From positions 1 through 46,521 of the forward strand of contig DXCW01000157.1 in assembly GCA_019115805.1 (NCBI GenBank): a stretch of DNA of 46,521 bases. Reading direction: 5' to 3'. This stretch comes from Candidatus Sphingobacterium stercorigallinarum (GTDB taxonomy: Bacteria; Bacteroidota; Bacteroidia; Sphingobacteriales; Sphingobacteriaceae). Position 1 is the stretch's first letter. Every line of letters begins with the position of its first letter. This document shows positions 17,851 through 26,948 of the stretch, one piece after another. Position numbers and translations under genes: made by a program. The notes beneath the pieces were generated by a model, which saw only the letters and a list, made by a program, of their open reading frames with translations, was not told the DNA's origin and ran no database searches.

Positions 17851-18954
17851 ATGGCAGCAAAGATAATCATAAGTGGAGGTGGAACGGGAGGTCATATTTT
17901 CCCCGCTATCGCTATAGCCGATGCGCTAAAGCGATTGGCGCCGACTACGGAGATCTTATTTGTGGGCGCCAATGGTAAAATGGAGATGGACCGCGTACCA
18001 CAGGCTGGTTATGAGATTGTCGGTTTGGATATTGTCGGAATCGATAGGAAATCGCTTTGGAAAAACGTGCAGTTGCCTTTCAAATTAATGAAAAGTTTGT
18101 GGCGTGCTCGTGAAGTACTGAAGGCTTTTCAGGCGGATGTGGCCGTAGGGGTAGGTGGTTATGCTTCAGGCCCCTTGTTGATGATGGCCGGTTGGATGGG
18201 GGTGCCGACACTCATTCAGGAACAAAACTCTTTCGCGGGGGTGACTAACCGAAAACTGGGGAAGAACGCCCAGCGGATCTGTGTGGCCTATACAGGAATG
18301 GAGCAGTTTTTTTCGGAGGATAAACTGATTCTTACGGGCAATCCGATTCGTGAATCATCGGTGACCATAGACGGTAAACGAGCGGATGCTTTGCGAGCTT
18401 TTTCCCTGGACCCCTTGAAAAAGACCGTTCTGATTACCGGAGGTAGTTTAGGCGCTCGGACATTAAACCAAAGTGTAAAAGCCGGAATAGATCAATTTCT
18501 ACGCGAAGATATTCAAGTGATTTGGCAATGTGGTAATTATTACTTTTCATCGCTCCAAGAAGAATTAGGGGAATTGCCCCAAAACATCAGATTATTGCCA
18601 TTTCTAGAGCGAATGGATTACGCTTATGCCGCGGCGGATTTGATCGTCTCCAGAGCTGGCGCAGGTACGATTTCAGAATTGGCTTTAATCGGCAAGCCCG
18701 TTATTTTGGTGCCGTCTCCCAATGTAGCAGACGATCATCAAACCAAGAATGCGCAGGCCTTGGTAGAGCAAAACGCGGCGAGATGGATTCGCGATCGGGA
18801 TGCCGTAGAAAACCTCGCCGGTGAAATTGTCAGCTTGCTGCAAAACGATCAGGAGCAGGATAGAATGTCTACTAATTTGAGGCGTTTAGCACGACCCCAT
18901 GCCGATTTGGATATTGCTAAGGAAGTATTGGCACTAATAGAAAGGAAACAATGA
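17851..18954 (+). CDS. murG: MurG, lipid II-forming N-acetylglucosaminyltransferase
   Basis: A 367-residue GT28 glycosyltransferase on the cytoplasmic face of the membrane that adds GlcNAc to lipid I, giving lipid II. The N-terminal GGGTGGH loop is at 9-15, followed by GVGGYASGPLL and PTLIQEQNSFAGVTNR. The UDP-GlcNAc-binding C-terminal half has TGGSLGARTLN, MDYAYAAADLIVSRAGAGTI and NVADDHQTKNA. Its stop overlaps the murC start by 4 bp (ATGA at 18951). Confidence 0.97.
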   Translation: MAAKIIISGGGTGGHIFPAIAIADALKRLAPTTEILFVGANGKMEMDRVPQAGYEIVGLDIVGIDRKSLWKNVQLPFKLMKSLWRAREVLKAFQADVAVGVGGYASGPLLMMAGWMGVPTLIQEQNSFAGVTNRKLGKNAQRICVAYTGMEQFFSEDKLILTGNPIRESSVTIDGKRADALRAFSLDPLKKTVLITGGSLGARTLNQSVKAGIDQFLREDIQVIWQCGNYYFSSLQEELGELPQNIRLLPFLERMDYAYAAADLIVSRAGAGTISELALIGKPVILVPSPNVADDHQTKNAQALVEQNAARWIRDRDAVENLAGEIVSLLQNDQEQDRMSTNLRRLARPHADLDIAKEVLALIERKQ

Positions 18955-20309
18955 ATATCGACCATATAAAACGAGTTTATTTGCTAGGGATTGGCGGGAT
19001 CGGCATGAGCGGATTAGCTCGGTATTTTCGTCGATTGGGCTGTGAGGTTGCGGGGTATGACAGAACCGAAACAGCGCTAACAAAAACCTTAGAAAGAGAG
19101 GGCATTCGGGTTTCCTACCAGGACGATTGGCTTGAGGTGTCTACAGTTTTTCAGGAAGCCGGTGCGGAAACGCTGATTGTATATACGCCAGCAATACCTA
19201 AAACACTAGGTTTGAAGGCGTGTTTTCAAGACGGTGGACACCGTTTGTATAAACGTTCAGAAGTGCTCGGGATCATCTCGCAAAGCCGATTTACAATTGC
19301 TATAGCAGGTACCCACGGAAAAACAACGACCTCAACGATGGTGGCCCATGTGCTGAAGCATTCAGGGTACGATTGCTCGGCATTTTTGGGCGGAATCAGT
19401 ACCAATTATCAGAGCAATGTATTATTCGGAGAGAATAATGTGGTGGTGGTCGAGGCAGACGAGTACGATCGATCTTTTTTAACCCTGCACCCCAATATTG
19501 CGGTCGTCACCTCTGCGGACGCAGATCATTTAGATATTTATGGTGATGCCGAGGAAATGCACCGCACCTTTCAGGAATTTCTAGACCGGGTTGTTTCCGA
19601 CGGTGTCCGCATTGTAAAGGATGGACTTCCCTTTGAAAGTGCTATTTCTTACAGCGGAAATACGGTAACCGATGCCTATGCGGAAAACGTGCGGGTGGAG
19701 GCCGGTGAATTTATTTTTGATTACCGATCCGAAGGACTGAACATTCCGAATATTCGTCTGGGTATTCCAGGCGTACACAATGTGGAAAATGCGGTGGCCA
19801 CCGTTACCGTGGCGAAATTATTAGGTGTTAGCGCGGAAAAAATAGCCGCCGCATTAGCAGACTTCCAGGGCGTCAAGCGCCGCTTTGAATATGTGATTAG
19901 AACGGAATCAACGGTTTTTATTGATGATTATGCACACCACCCTGAAGAACTGAAAGCCTTTTTTGCTTCTGTTCGGCAGTTGTTTCCGGACAAAAAGCTG
20001 ACCGCAATTTTTCAGCCGCACTTGTTTACCAGGACCCGAGATTTCGCTGAGGATTTCGCTGAAGCGTTAGCGCTCGTGGACGATTTGTTGCTCATGGAGA
20101 TTTATCCTGCACGCGAAGAGCCGATTGAAGGAGTGGACTCCAAGTGGCTGAGTGGTTTGATTGCGTTGGAAGCGAAGCGGGTACTAAGCCCTGAGCAGAT
20201 TTTAGAAACCGTTCGGAGGGAACAACCTGAATTGTTAGTTACGGTTGGAGCAGGTAGTATTGACCGGCTCGTAGAACCACTTAAAAATATATTAAGCCAT
20301 GATCAATAG
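18951..20309 (+). CDS. murC: MurC, UDP-N-acetylmuramate:L-alanine ligase
   Basis: A 452-residue cytoplasmic Mur ligase adding the first stem-peptide residue. YLLGIGGIGMSGLAR opens the N-terminal domain; AGTHGKTTTST at 119-129 is the ATP loop; VVEADEYDRSF, DADHLDIYG, PGVHNVENAVA and DDYAHHPEE are family blocks. It overlaps murG by 4 bp at its start and ftsQ by 11 bp at its end. The murB and ddl genes that often follow in other phyla are absent. Confidence 0.97.
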   Translation: MNIDHIKRVYLLGIGGIGMSGLARYFRRLGCEVAGYDRTETALTKTLEREGIRVSYQDDWLEVSTVFQEAGAETLIVYTPAIPKTLGLKACFQDGGHRLYKRSEVLGIISQSRFTIAIAGTHGKTTTSTMVAHVLKHSGYDCSAFLGGISTNYQSNVLFGENNVVVVEADEYDRSFLTLHPNIAVVTSADADHLDIYGDAEEMHRTFQEFLDRVVSDGVRIVKDGLPFESAISYSGNTVTDAYAENVRVEAGEFIFDYRSEGLNIPNIRLGIPGVHNVENAVATVTVAKLLGVSAEKIAAALADFQGVKRRFEYVIRTESTVFIDDYAHHPEELKAFFASVRQLFPDKKLTAIFQPHLFTRTRDFAEDFAEALALVDDLLLMEIYPAREEPIEGVDSKWLSGLIALEAKRVLSPEQILETVRREQPELLVTVGAGSIDRLVEPLKNILSHDQ

Positions 20310-21126
20310 CATCCGAAAACTCCGTTGGTCACATGTAGGCTATTTCGTTTTAAGTGTAGCCTCATTAGTCGGCGTCTTTATGTTAATGGGCTTGGTAGCG
20401 AAAAAGGACCAAGGACAATATTGTACGTCGCTGCGTGTAGTGGTTCAAGGACGGGAAACCTTTATTGATCAACAAGATGTTTCCTCAATGATCGAGGAGA
20501 ATTTTGGTCAGGTCATCGGGCAACCGCTTCACGAGCTTCCTGCGCAGCAGATTGAATCGGAATTAAAACAATCACCGTACGTTGCGAAAGCCGATGTATT
20601 TATGGATATGGACGGTGTGTTGCAGGTCACCATTCAGCAGCGGGAGGTCATCGTGCGCATTATCAATCAGCAGGGCGACGAGTTTTACGTCGATGGAGAG
20701 GGGAAAAAGATACCCGTGACCTTGAAATACGTGCCGCATGTTATGGTAGCTAATGGGTTTATAGCCGAGGGCTATCAAACTCCGCTTGAGCCAGTAGAAA
20801 CGGAATTGGTCAAGGATTTGGTTAAAATAGTGAAGTGGACAGCGGATGATGAATTGTGGAAGAATCAAATTGTTCAATTGTATGTCAATCAAGACCGTGA
20901 CATCGAAATCGTCCCCCGAGTAGGGCAACAACAACTGATTCTTGGATCTGCGGATTCCTTAGCACATAAGTTGGAAAGACTAGAGAAATTTTACACCCAT
21001 ATTCTGCCACGAGTCGGTACCGAAGCGTACAGCTCAGTGAATGTGAAGTATGGTGGGCAAATCGTTTGTGAACGTAAAGGAGATTGGTTTATAGATAGTT
21101 TGCAAATGGTGATCAATAAAAAATAG
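20299..21126 (+). CDS. ftsQ: FtsQ/DivIB-like cell-division protein
   Basis: A 275-residue bitopic protein with a short cytoplasmic tail, a membrane helix at about 14-34 (VGYFVLSVASLVGVFMLMGLV) and a periplasmic part. The part after the helix looks like a POTRA domain (FIDQQDVSSMIEENFGQ to VTIQQREVIVRI), followed by the FtsQ-type beta domain (FYVDGEGKKIPV). FtsQ recruits FtsB/FtsL-type partners at the divisome. The name is supported by the position between murC and ftsA. It overlaps murC by 11 bp. Confidence 0.88.
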   Translation: MINSIRKLRWSHVGYFVLSVASLVGVFMLMGLVAKKDQGQYCTSLRVVVQGRETFIDQQDVSSMIEENFGQVIGQPLHELPAQQIESELKQSPYVAKADVFMDMDGVLQVTIQQREVIVRIINQQGDEFYVDGEGKKIPVTLKYVPHVMVANGFIAEGYQTPLEPVETELVKDLVKIVKWTADDELWKNQIVQLYVNQDRDIEIVPRVGQQQLILGSADSLAHKLERLEKFYTHILPRVGTEAYSSVNVKYGGQIVCERKGDWFIDSLQMVINKK

Positions 21127-21168
21127 CGATTAAATAAGATAATTTTATATACAGCACAAACACAGCAT

Positions 21169-22551
21169 ATGAAACCTAGAATTTTAGAAAACGAAAGAGA
21201 GAATCCAATCATCGTTGGCTTGGATATCGGAACAACAAAAATATGTGTCACCGTCGGTCGTCGCAGCGGTTCCAATAAGGTCGAATTATTAGGTGTGGGT
21301 AAGGCAGAGTCCGCGGGTGTAAATCGTGGGGTAGTTGCGAATATCCAGAAAACGGTTACTAGTATTCGCGAGGCTGTTGCTGTGGCTGAAGGGCAATCTA
21401 ATGTAGATATTAAGGTGGTTAATGTTGGGATTGCTGGTCAGCACATCAAGAGTATTCAGCACCGTGGAATTCTTACCAAAAGCGATGATGACGAAATTGG
21501 CCGTATCGATATTGAACGCCTTATTTCCGACATGTATAAGCTCGTGTTGCCTCCAGGAGAAGAAATTGTTCATGTTCTTCCTCAGGAATTTACCATTGAC
21601 AATGAGCCGGGCATAAAAGAACCCATCGGGATGGCTGGGCGTAGGGTGGAAGCCAATTTCCATATCATTTCAGGCCGTGTAACGGATATTAAAAATATCA
21701 AACGATGCGTTGATAACTCCGATTTAGAAGTTTCGGATCTTGTACTCGAACCTCTTGCCTCATCTGAAGCTGTGTTAGATGAAGAAGAAAAAACTGCCGG
21801 AGTCGTTTTAGTCGATATCGGCGGTGGTACGACTGATGTTGCTATCTTTCACGAGGGCATTATTCGTCATACCGCTGTGATTCCATTGGGTGGAAATATC
21901 GTGACCGAAGATATTCGCCAAGGCTGTGCTGTGCTGCGCAACCAGGCTGAGCAACTGAAAGTTCGTTATGGGTCAGCTTTAGCTGATGAAAACAAGGACA
22001 ACGAGGTGATTTGTGTTCCGGGTATCCGGGGTCGGGAAGCGAAAGAGATTTCCGTCAAAAACCTAGCGTATATCATTCAAGCTCGTATGGAGGAAATTAT
22101 TGAACATGTCTATTACGAGATCAAATCCTCCGGTTATGAAGATAAGCTGATTGCGGGAATTGTCATTACTGGCGGGGGTGCCCAATTGAAGCATTTGGTG
22201 CAATTGGTAGAATACATTACAGGCATTGACTGCCGGATTGGCTATCCGAACGAATATTTAGCGAAAACCGATATGTTAAATAAACAGGCTTTTGATGAAT
22301 TGAAAAGCCCGTTATATGCGACCGGAATTGGGTTGCTCATCAAAGGGATTCTAGCGATCGAAGAGGAAGAAGAGAAAATAGAAGAGCAAACGATAAAAAG
22401 AACCGGTGTAACAAAAGAAAAACCAAAAGAAGGCGTTAAAGAAATAGCGGAAGGCCAAAGCAAAAAGGAAGGTTGGTTAACCCGTTTTTTAGGCGATTGG
22501 ATCAAAGATGGCGCGGATATAGACGATGATACTTTTATAGGAAAAAAATAG
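21169..22551 (+). CDS. ftsA: FtsA, actin-like membrane tether for FtsZ
   Basis: A 460-residue actin-fold ATPase. The phosphate-1 loop is VGLDIGTTKICVTVGR at about 17-32; the SHS2 (1C) domain carries LPQEFTIDNEPGIKEP; phosphate-2 is VLVDIGGGTTDVAIF, and the adenosine block is GIVITGGGAQLKHL. After a charged linker the C terminus contains an amphipathic WLTRFLGDWIKD segment, the usual membrane-targeting helix, here followed by about 14 further residues instead of ending the protein. FtsA anchors FtsZ filaments to the membrane; ftsZ follows after a 138-bp gap. Confidence 0.96.
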   Translation: MKPRILENERENPIIVGLDIGTTKICVTVGRRSGSNKVELLGVGKAESAGVNRGVVANIQKTVTSIREAVAVAEGQSNVDIKVVNVGIAGQHIKSIQHRGILTKSDDDEIGRIDIERLISDMYKLVLPPGEEIVHVLPQEFTIDNEPGIKEPIGMAGRRVEANFHIISGRVTDIKNIKRCVDNSDLEVSDLVLEPLASSEAVLDEEEKTAGVVLVDIGGGTTDVAIFHEGIIRHTAVIPLGGNIVTEDIRQGCAVLRNQAEQLKVRYGSALADENKDNEVICVPGIRGREAKEISVKNLAYIIQARMEEIIEHVYYEIKSSGYEDKLIAGIVITGGGAQLKHLVQLVEYITGIDCRIGYPNEYLAKTDMLNKQAFDELKSPLYATGIGLLIKGILAIEEEEEKIEEQTIKRTGVTKEKPKEGVKEIAEGQSKKEGWLTRFLGDWIKDGADIDDDTFIGKK

Positions 22552-22570
22552 TTTTCAACAAGGCTTTCTT

Positions 22571-22599
22571 TTTTCCACATTCCTCACAGTTGTGGAAAA
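22571..22599. promoter_or_regulatory. Inverted pair of DnaA-box-like 9-mers in the ftsA-ftsZ gap
   Basis: TTTTCCACA (22571-22579) and its exact complement TGTGGAAAA (22591-22599) are separated by 11 bases. Each fits the relaxed DnaA box TTWTNCACA. The pair could bind DnaA, or fold as a 9-bp hairpin in the ftsZ leader. There is no T-tract after the second arm on the plus strand, so it is not a plain terminator. The rest of the 138-bp gap has no obvious TAnnTTTG box. Confidence 0.45.
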
Positions 22600-22689
22600 C
22601 TGTTGTGAAGAATTTGCTAATATTACATTAGAATTGTTGACTCAAGTAGCGTTAACGTTAGGGATCAAGAATTAAATAGGATAAAACAT

Positions 22690-24438
22690 ATGTCGATACA
22701 ATTTGAAATGTTAAAGGAAAACTCATCGATTATTAAGGTAATTGGTGTGGGTGGTGGCGGTGGAAATGCAGTCAACCACATGTATAAGCAGGGAATAAGT
22801 GGGGTCGATTTCATTGTGTGCAATACCGATGCCCAAGCACTCGAACTGAGCCCTATCCCCAATAAAGTGCAATTGGGTATAAGTTTGACAGAGGGTATGG
22901 GAGCAGGTGCCGATCCAGATGTTGGCGAGAATTCCGCAATCGAAAGTATCGAAGACATAAAACGAATGCTGGGGACGAACACCAAAATGCTGTTCATAAC
23001 CGCAGGTATGGGAGGTGGAACGGGTACTGGCGCCAGTCCTGTCTTAGCGAAGGCCGCTAAAGAGCTTGGCGTATTAACCGTTGCGATCGTGACCACACCG
23101 TTTACCTTTGAAGGCAAGCGACGCCGCATGCAAGCGGAGGACGGCTTGGAAGAGTTGCGTAAGTATGTAGATTCTTATTTGGTGATTTCTAACGATCGTC
23201 TGCGCGAGATATTCGGCAATTTAACCATGACTGCAGCGTTCGCCAAAGCGGACGATATTCTTACTACAGCGGCTAAAGGCATTGCAGAGATCATCACTAT
23301 TCCAGGGTATGTGAACGTCGACTTTAAAGACGTACGTACGGTGATGAATGACTCGGGTGTGGCGATCATGGGGAATGCGGTGGCGACCGGTGAGCAGCGG
23401 GCTTTAGATGCCGTTACTGGTGCTTTGGCATCGCCTTTATTAAAAGATAATGAAATCGAAGGAGCGCGATATATTTTGTTGAATATCACCTCCGGAACTC
23501 GCGAAGTTACGATGGATGAAGTCGCGATTATAACAGATTATATCCAGGAGAAAGCTGGACTTTCTGCGGATCTTATCTGGGGAAATTGTATCGATGAGAA
23601 TTACGAGGAGGAACTATCGGTCACTATTATTGCCACTGGATTCCAGACTGCCGAGGAGCGAGTAAAGGAAAAAGAAAAAGAGAAAATTGCTATTCCTTTG
23701 ACGCCGGAAGTACCGACTTCGGCTTTTGTAAAGCCCGTGTCAAGTAACCAATTTGCAGGCAAATCAACCGATGAGACCGCTTCTTTTGTGAAGCCTAGCA
23801 TTCCCGCTACATCACCGGCGGATGAGGTCACACCCAGCACTAAAGCTTCTCAAGCAGATCTATTTACGAATAAAGCAAGTGCTGCACCTTCGGTAAATAA
23901 TACCAATATCAATGAGCGTGTGGAACGGGCCGAAGCACAGGTTATCCGTCATACTTTAGAGTTGGACGAGGATAAACAAGAGCATGATGCAGAGGAAACT
24001 AAGGATCCGCATGGTTTCGAGTTAAAGACCTCGAGCTCGTTATTCGAATTTAAGCTGCCGACGGTATTCGATTCGTATCAGGATTCGGGGAGCGTGAATG
24101 ATGAACAGACAGAAACCACTGATCAGATAGAGCCTGAGGAACAGCCGAAAGCCGAAATTCAGTTGGAAGAAGCCAAAAAGGAAGAAACCAATTTCGAAGA
24201 TCAACTGATGAAAACCAAAGAGCGTATCCTTCGCCTAAAGGAGCTTAGTATGAAGTTGAAATCTTCGAATGGCTTGCAGGAGCTTGAAAATGAGCCTGCC
24301 TATAAAAGAAAACAGAAAACATTAGACGATGTGCCACACTCGTCACAATCACAAGTTTCTCGTTTTACTTTATCGTTTGACGATGGAGAAACTGAGATTA
24401 GACCGAATAATTCGTTTCTACACGATAACGTAGACTAG
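22690..24438 (+). CDS. ftsZ: FtsZ, tubulin-like division GTPase
   Basis: A 582-residue FtsZ, which forms the cytokinetic ring. The GTPase core covers about 1-320: IGVGGGGGNAVNHM, the tubulin signature GGGTGTG at 108-114 and a T7 loop within VNVDFKDVRTVMN. A disordered Pro/Thr/Glu-rich linker of about 230 residues follows, then the conserved tail peptide EIRPNNSFLHDNVD that should bind FtsA. The linker makes it about 200 residues longer than E. coli FtsZ, which is usual in this phylum. It is the last gene of the cluster, and a terminator follows within 20 bases. Confidence 0.98.
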   Translation: MSIQFEMLKENSSIIKVIGVGGGGGNAVNHMYKQGISGVDFIVCNTDAQALELSPIPNKVQLGISLTEGMGAGADPDVGENSAIESIEDIKRMLGTNTKMLFITAGMGGGTGTGASPVLAKAAKELGVLTVAIVTTPFTFEGKRRRMQAEDGLEELRKYVDSYLVISNDRLREIFGNLTMTAAFAKADDILTTAAKGIAEIITIPGYVNVDFKDVRTVMNDSGVAIMGNAVATGEQRALDAVTGALASPLLKDNEIEGARYILLNITSGTREVTMDEVAIITDYIQEKAGLSADLIWGNCIDENYEEELSVTIIATGFQTAEERVKEKEKEKIAIPLTPEVPTSAFVKPVSSNQFAGKSTDETASFVKPSIPATSPADEVTPSTKASQADLFTNKASAAPSVNNTNINERVERAEAQVIRHTLELDEDKQEHDAEETKDPHGFELKTSSSLFEFKLPTVFDSYQDSGSVNDEQTETTDQIEPEEQPKAEIQLEEAKKEETNFEDQLMKTKERILRLKELSMKLKSSNGLQELENEPAYKRKQKTLDDVPHSSQSQVSRFTLSFDDGETEIRPNNSFLHDNVD

Positions 24439-24457
24439 AGATTTTTCCTATTTATTC

Positions 24458-24499
24458 AAAAAAGGTGGTCGCTTCGATCACCTTTTTTGGTTTTAGTTT
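24458..24499 (+). terminator. Intrinsic terminator after ftsZ
   Basis: AAAAAAGGTG (24458-24467) pairs with CACCTTTTTT (24479-24488) over an 11-nt loop, followed by more T-rich sequence. It closes the dcw operon. Confidence 0.88.
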
Positions 24500-24566
24500 T
24501 TTTATTTCGAAAAAGATGCTAATTTTAAGGGACTTACTAAATAAATCATAAATAAATCTAACAATT

Positions 24567-24752
24567 ATGGCAAGTATTAATAAATTCCAAGAATTAAAGT
24601 CAATTATTGACGGTTTAGAAGGGGATGCGGAAAAATTTTTCTCCAAAGGCAATAGCGCGGCGGGGACGCGTGTCAGAAAAGGGCTGCAAGATGCTAAGAA
24701 TGTTGCTCAGGAATTGCGTCTAGGCATTCAAGAGTTGAAAAACAGCAAATAG
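24567..24752 (+). CDS. Histone H1-like small DNA-binding protein
   Basis: A 61-residue, lysine-rich helical protein (KFQELKSIIDGLEGDAEKFF, AAGTRVRKGLQDAKNVAQEL) matching the short Hc1/histone H1-like proteins widespread in Bacteroidota, which are thought to be nucleoid-associated. It lacks the long Lys/Ala tail of eukaryotic H1 or chlamydial Hc1. It lies alone between two terminators, so it is probably monocistronic. TAATTTTA at 24520-24527, one base from TAnnTTTG, is a possible -7 element. Confidence 0.85.
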   Translation: MASINKFQELKSIIDGLEGDAEKFFSKGNSAAGTRVRKGLQDAKNVAQELRLGIQELKNSK

Positions 24753-24774
24753 GATGCTTTTTATTTGTGTCGTT

Positions 24775-24799
24775 AAGCCCATTGTTTTGGGCTTTTTTT
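24775..24799 (+). terminator. Intrinsic terminator after the histone H1-like gene
   Basis: AAGCCC (24775-24780) pairs with GGGCTT (24789-24794) over an 8-nt loop and runs into TTTTTTT. It lies 23 bases after the stop codon. Confidence 0.88.
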
Positions 24800-24906
24800 G
24801 TGAGTAGAGTTTGGGTAAAAATGAAGGGGTCTGAAGCTGTTTTTAGACACGAATAGCCGGCTTAAAATTCATTTATTCTTATAAAATGTACAAAAATCAA
24901 TAATCC

Positions 24907-26046
24907 ATGAATACGATCCAGAATCCAATTTGGTTGATGAGTTCCGCGTATGATCAACTCGATCAAGAACAGCTGATTACGGCGGCAAAAGCTGCTGGTG
25001 CTCAGGGCATAGATCTATGTGTATTCCGAACAGATGGCACGCGTGAAGACCACACGGCAACACATCTAAGCTATGAGAACTTCGGTACGGAGGAAGCGAA
25101 GCGGACGCTGGATAAATTTAATGCGCATGGATTACGTCTTTCTCTTGGCGCTTTCGAGAACATGATCGGAGGCGATGAGGCGGAGCGTATTAAGAATCAG
25201 AACCACTTGTTGAAGTTGATTCGAATAGCCTATTTGTTGGGGGGGGACGATAACGACATTAAAGTAGGAACTTTTGTTGGCTACAACCACGATCTTGGAA
25301 ACCAAATTGATGGATTTCAACGAAATCTAGACGAGTATTATCGTGTATTTGCTCCCATTGTCGACTATGCGGAAAGTTTGGGTGTTACTATCGTCTATGA
25401 GAATTGCCCAATGGAGGGGTGGCGTTCTTCTCGCTACACAAGCACGTTTAACAATCTTCCGGGGGTGTTAGCTGCGAGAAAGTTGATGTACGCTATGATA
25501 CCCAGTGCAAGCCATGGGGAGATTTACGATCCTTCACATGATATCTGGCAAAATACCGATCCGGTTGAGGTGATCAAAGCGATGGATATCTCGCGATTGA
25601 AGCGTGTTCATGTGAAAACAACCCGGATGCGTAATGACACAGCGCGCACGCAATGGGGCGGGATGTACCCCATGCAACAAGTAGACGAAGCATTGGCCGA
25701 AAGAGCCGGTGTGCGTACACCAACGAACGATTGGGATCGCCATCATTATCAAGCGATGTTGCCTGGGTTCGGCGGGACTGATCATATGGATTGGAATAAC
25801 TTTGTAGAGGAGTTGCATCGGTGTCATTTCTCTGGGCCTTTTGAGATTGAAAACGAAGCCGGAAACTCGAAGGATACGCAAAATCTTCAGGCCATCCATC
25901 AAGGGGCGGAGAGTTGTGTGCGCTTTTTAGCGCCTTTATTGTGGCCCTTGGGAGACAAGGGATATCATTTTAGTGCGCAAGAGCCATTGAAAACAATACA
26001 GGTAAAAGATATCCCTGTTGTACGTATGGATCAATTGTCTTCGTAG
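24907..26046 (+). CDS. Sugar phosphate isomerase/epimerase-like TIM-barrel protein
   Basis: A 379-residue cytoplasmic protein of the xylose isomerase-like TIM-barrel superfamily. Likely metal ligands in family order are E165 (VYENCPMEGW), D208/H211 (YDPSHDIW), H235 (RVHVKTT) and E315 (FEIENEAGN). The family includes sugar isomerases, epimerases and endonuclease IV; I cannot name the substrate. No sugar transporter or kinase is adjacent, so the context gives no help. It is single-gene, with a terminator upstream and a convergent regulator downstream. Confidence 0.85.
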   Translation: MNTIQNPIWLMSSAYDQLDQEQLITAAKAAGAQGIDLCVFRTDGTREDHTATHLSYENFGTEEAKRTLDKFNAHGLRLSLGAFENMIGGDEAERIKNQNHLLKLIRIAYLLGGDDNDIKVGTFVGYNHDLGNQIDGFQRNLDEYYRVFAPIVDYAESLGVTIVYENCPMEGWRSSRYTSTFNNLPGVLAARKLMYAMIPSASHGEIYDPSHDIWQNTDPVEVIKAMDISRLKRVHVKTTRMRNDTARTQWGGMYPMQQVDEALAERAGVRTPTNDWDRHHYQAMLPGFGGTDHMDWNNFVEELHRCHFSGPFEIENEAGNSKDTQNLQAIHQGAESCVRFLAPLLWPLGDKGYHFSAQEPLKTIQVKDIPVVRMDQLSS

Positions 26047-26067
26047 CCCGGGGGACTCGCTTCTTTG

Positions 26068-26715
26068 CTATTCCTTCTCGGTGTGCATTTTAAATAAAGC
26101 GATAAGGTCAGGGATGTTGCTGACACTCAGCTTTTCAAATATTCGGCTTTTGTAGGTGCTTACGGTCGATGAGCTTAAATCCAATCGACTGGAGACCTCC
26201 ATAATACCTAATCCTTCGATGAGGTGTCTAGCGACGTCCATTTCACGATTTGATAATCGGTATAAGGGGTTGAGGCTGTCTACGCTTGATTTGCTGGTCG
26301 TTAGTTTGCGTACATATAGATCTTGTACCGCATCGGACATATAGCGGCCTCTTTCAAAAATGACTTGAATAGCGTTGATAAACTCTTCCATGCTGCTGGC
26401 CTTATTCACATAGCCCGCTGCGCCAGCCTCAATATAGCGCAGTGCATAAAGCGACTCGTCATAGGAAGAAAAGACTAAAATTTTCAGCTCCGGCTGAACA
26501 GTGTGTATCTCTTTAATGACCTTGATATTGTTGCCACCCGGCATATTGATGTCCAACAGCAGGAGGTCGAATGTATGTTTTTCTAGTGCCTCAAACACTT
26601 CGTCGTAGGTTTGGGCATAGCTAATATCTATCGTCTTGAATGCATCTTTGATCGCCGTTGTGACGCCCAAACGCACAATAATATGGTCGTCGGCAATTAA
26701 TATTTTCTTCATCAT
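26068..26715 (-). CDS. NarL/FixJ-family response regulator
   Basis: A 215-residue two-component regulator. The receiver domain covers 1-120 with acidic pocket D9/D10, phospho-acceptor D55 (LLLLDINMPGG), Ser83/84 and K105 (VNKASS). The LuxR-type helix-turn-helix is at about 149-206 (LSNREMDVARHLIEGLGIME, LSSSTVSTYKSRIFEKL). No sensor kinase is next to it, so it is an orphan in this window. TATATTTG at 26803-26810 on the minus strand is a good -7 match and implies a leader of about 85 nt containing a small hairpin (26756-26777). Confidence 0.93.
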   Translation of the reverse strand: MMKKILIADDHIIVRLGVTTAIKDAFKTIDISYAQTYDEVFEALEKHTFDLLLLDINMPGGNNIKVIKEIHTVQPELKILVFSSYDESLYALRYIEAGAAGYVNKASSMEEFINAIQVIFERGRYMSDAVQDLYVRKLTTSKSSVDSLNPLYRLSNREMDVARHLIEGLGIMEVSSRLDLSSSTVSTYKSRIFEKLSVSNIPDLIALFKMHTEKE

Positions 26716-26802
26716 TTTTTACAATGGTTAAGTGTGTCGTCCTATTGAAAAAGGACAGGCTTTCCCTGCGAAAGACCTTTCCTTAAAGTTCATACGACTG
26801 CT

Positions 26803-26810
26803 CAAATATA
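26803..26810 (-). promoter_or_regulatory. Candidate response-regulator -7 promoter element (TATATTTG)
   Basis: A perfect TAnnTTTG match on the minus strand, 88 bases upstream of the regulator ATG. A TTTG at the expected -33 side lies 24 bases away, inside the inverted repeat 26828-26871. Confidence 0.45.
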
Positions 26811-26827
26811 CTCAAATTTAGGATTTC

Positions 26828-26871
26828 GTTTGAACAAACATCGTTCTCCCCGGGAAGTTTGTTGTTCAAAC
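26828..26871. repeat. Long imperfect inverted repeat in the response regulator/mscL gap
   Basis: GTTTGAACAAAC (26828-26839) and GTTTGTTGTTCAAAC (26857-26871) are complementary apart from three extra bases, with a 17-nt loop. On the plus strand it is followed by TAATTTTTTT. It lies between divergent promoters and could be an operator or a terminator-like hairpin; no plus-strand gene ends just upstream. Confidence 0.55.
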
Positions 26872-26918
26872 TAATTTTTTTGGTTTGGTTTTTGAGTTTT
26901 AATTAATTGTCTTTTTTA

Positions 26919-26948
26919 TTGTATTATAAGATACATTCTTTATTTTTA
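26919..26948 (+). promoter_or_regulatory. Candidate mscL promoter (TTG-N19-TATTTTTA)
   Basis: TTG at 26919-26921 and TATTTTTA at 26941-26948 are 19 bases apart, close to the Bacteroidota -33/-7 arrangement; the -7 box has one mismatch. The ATG is 21 bases downstream. Confidence 0.45.
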
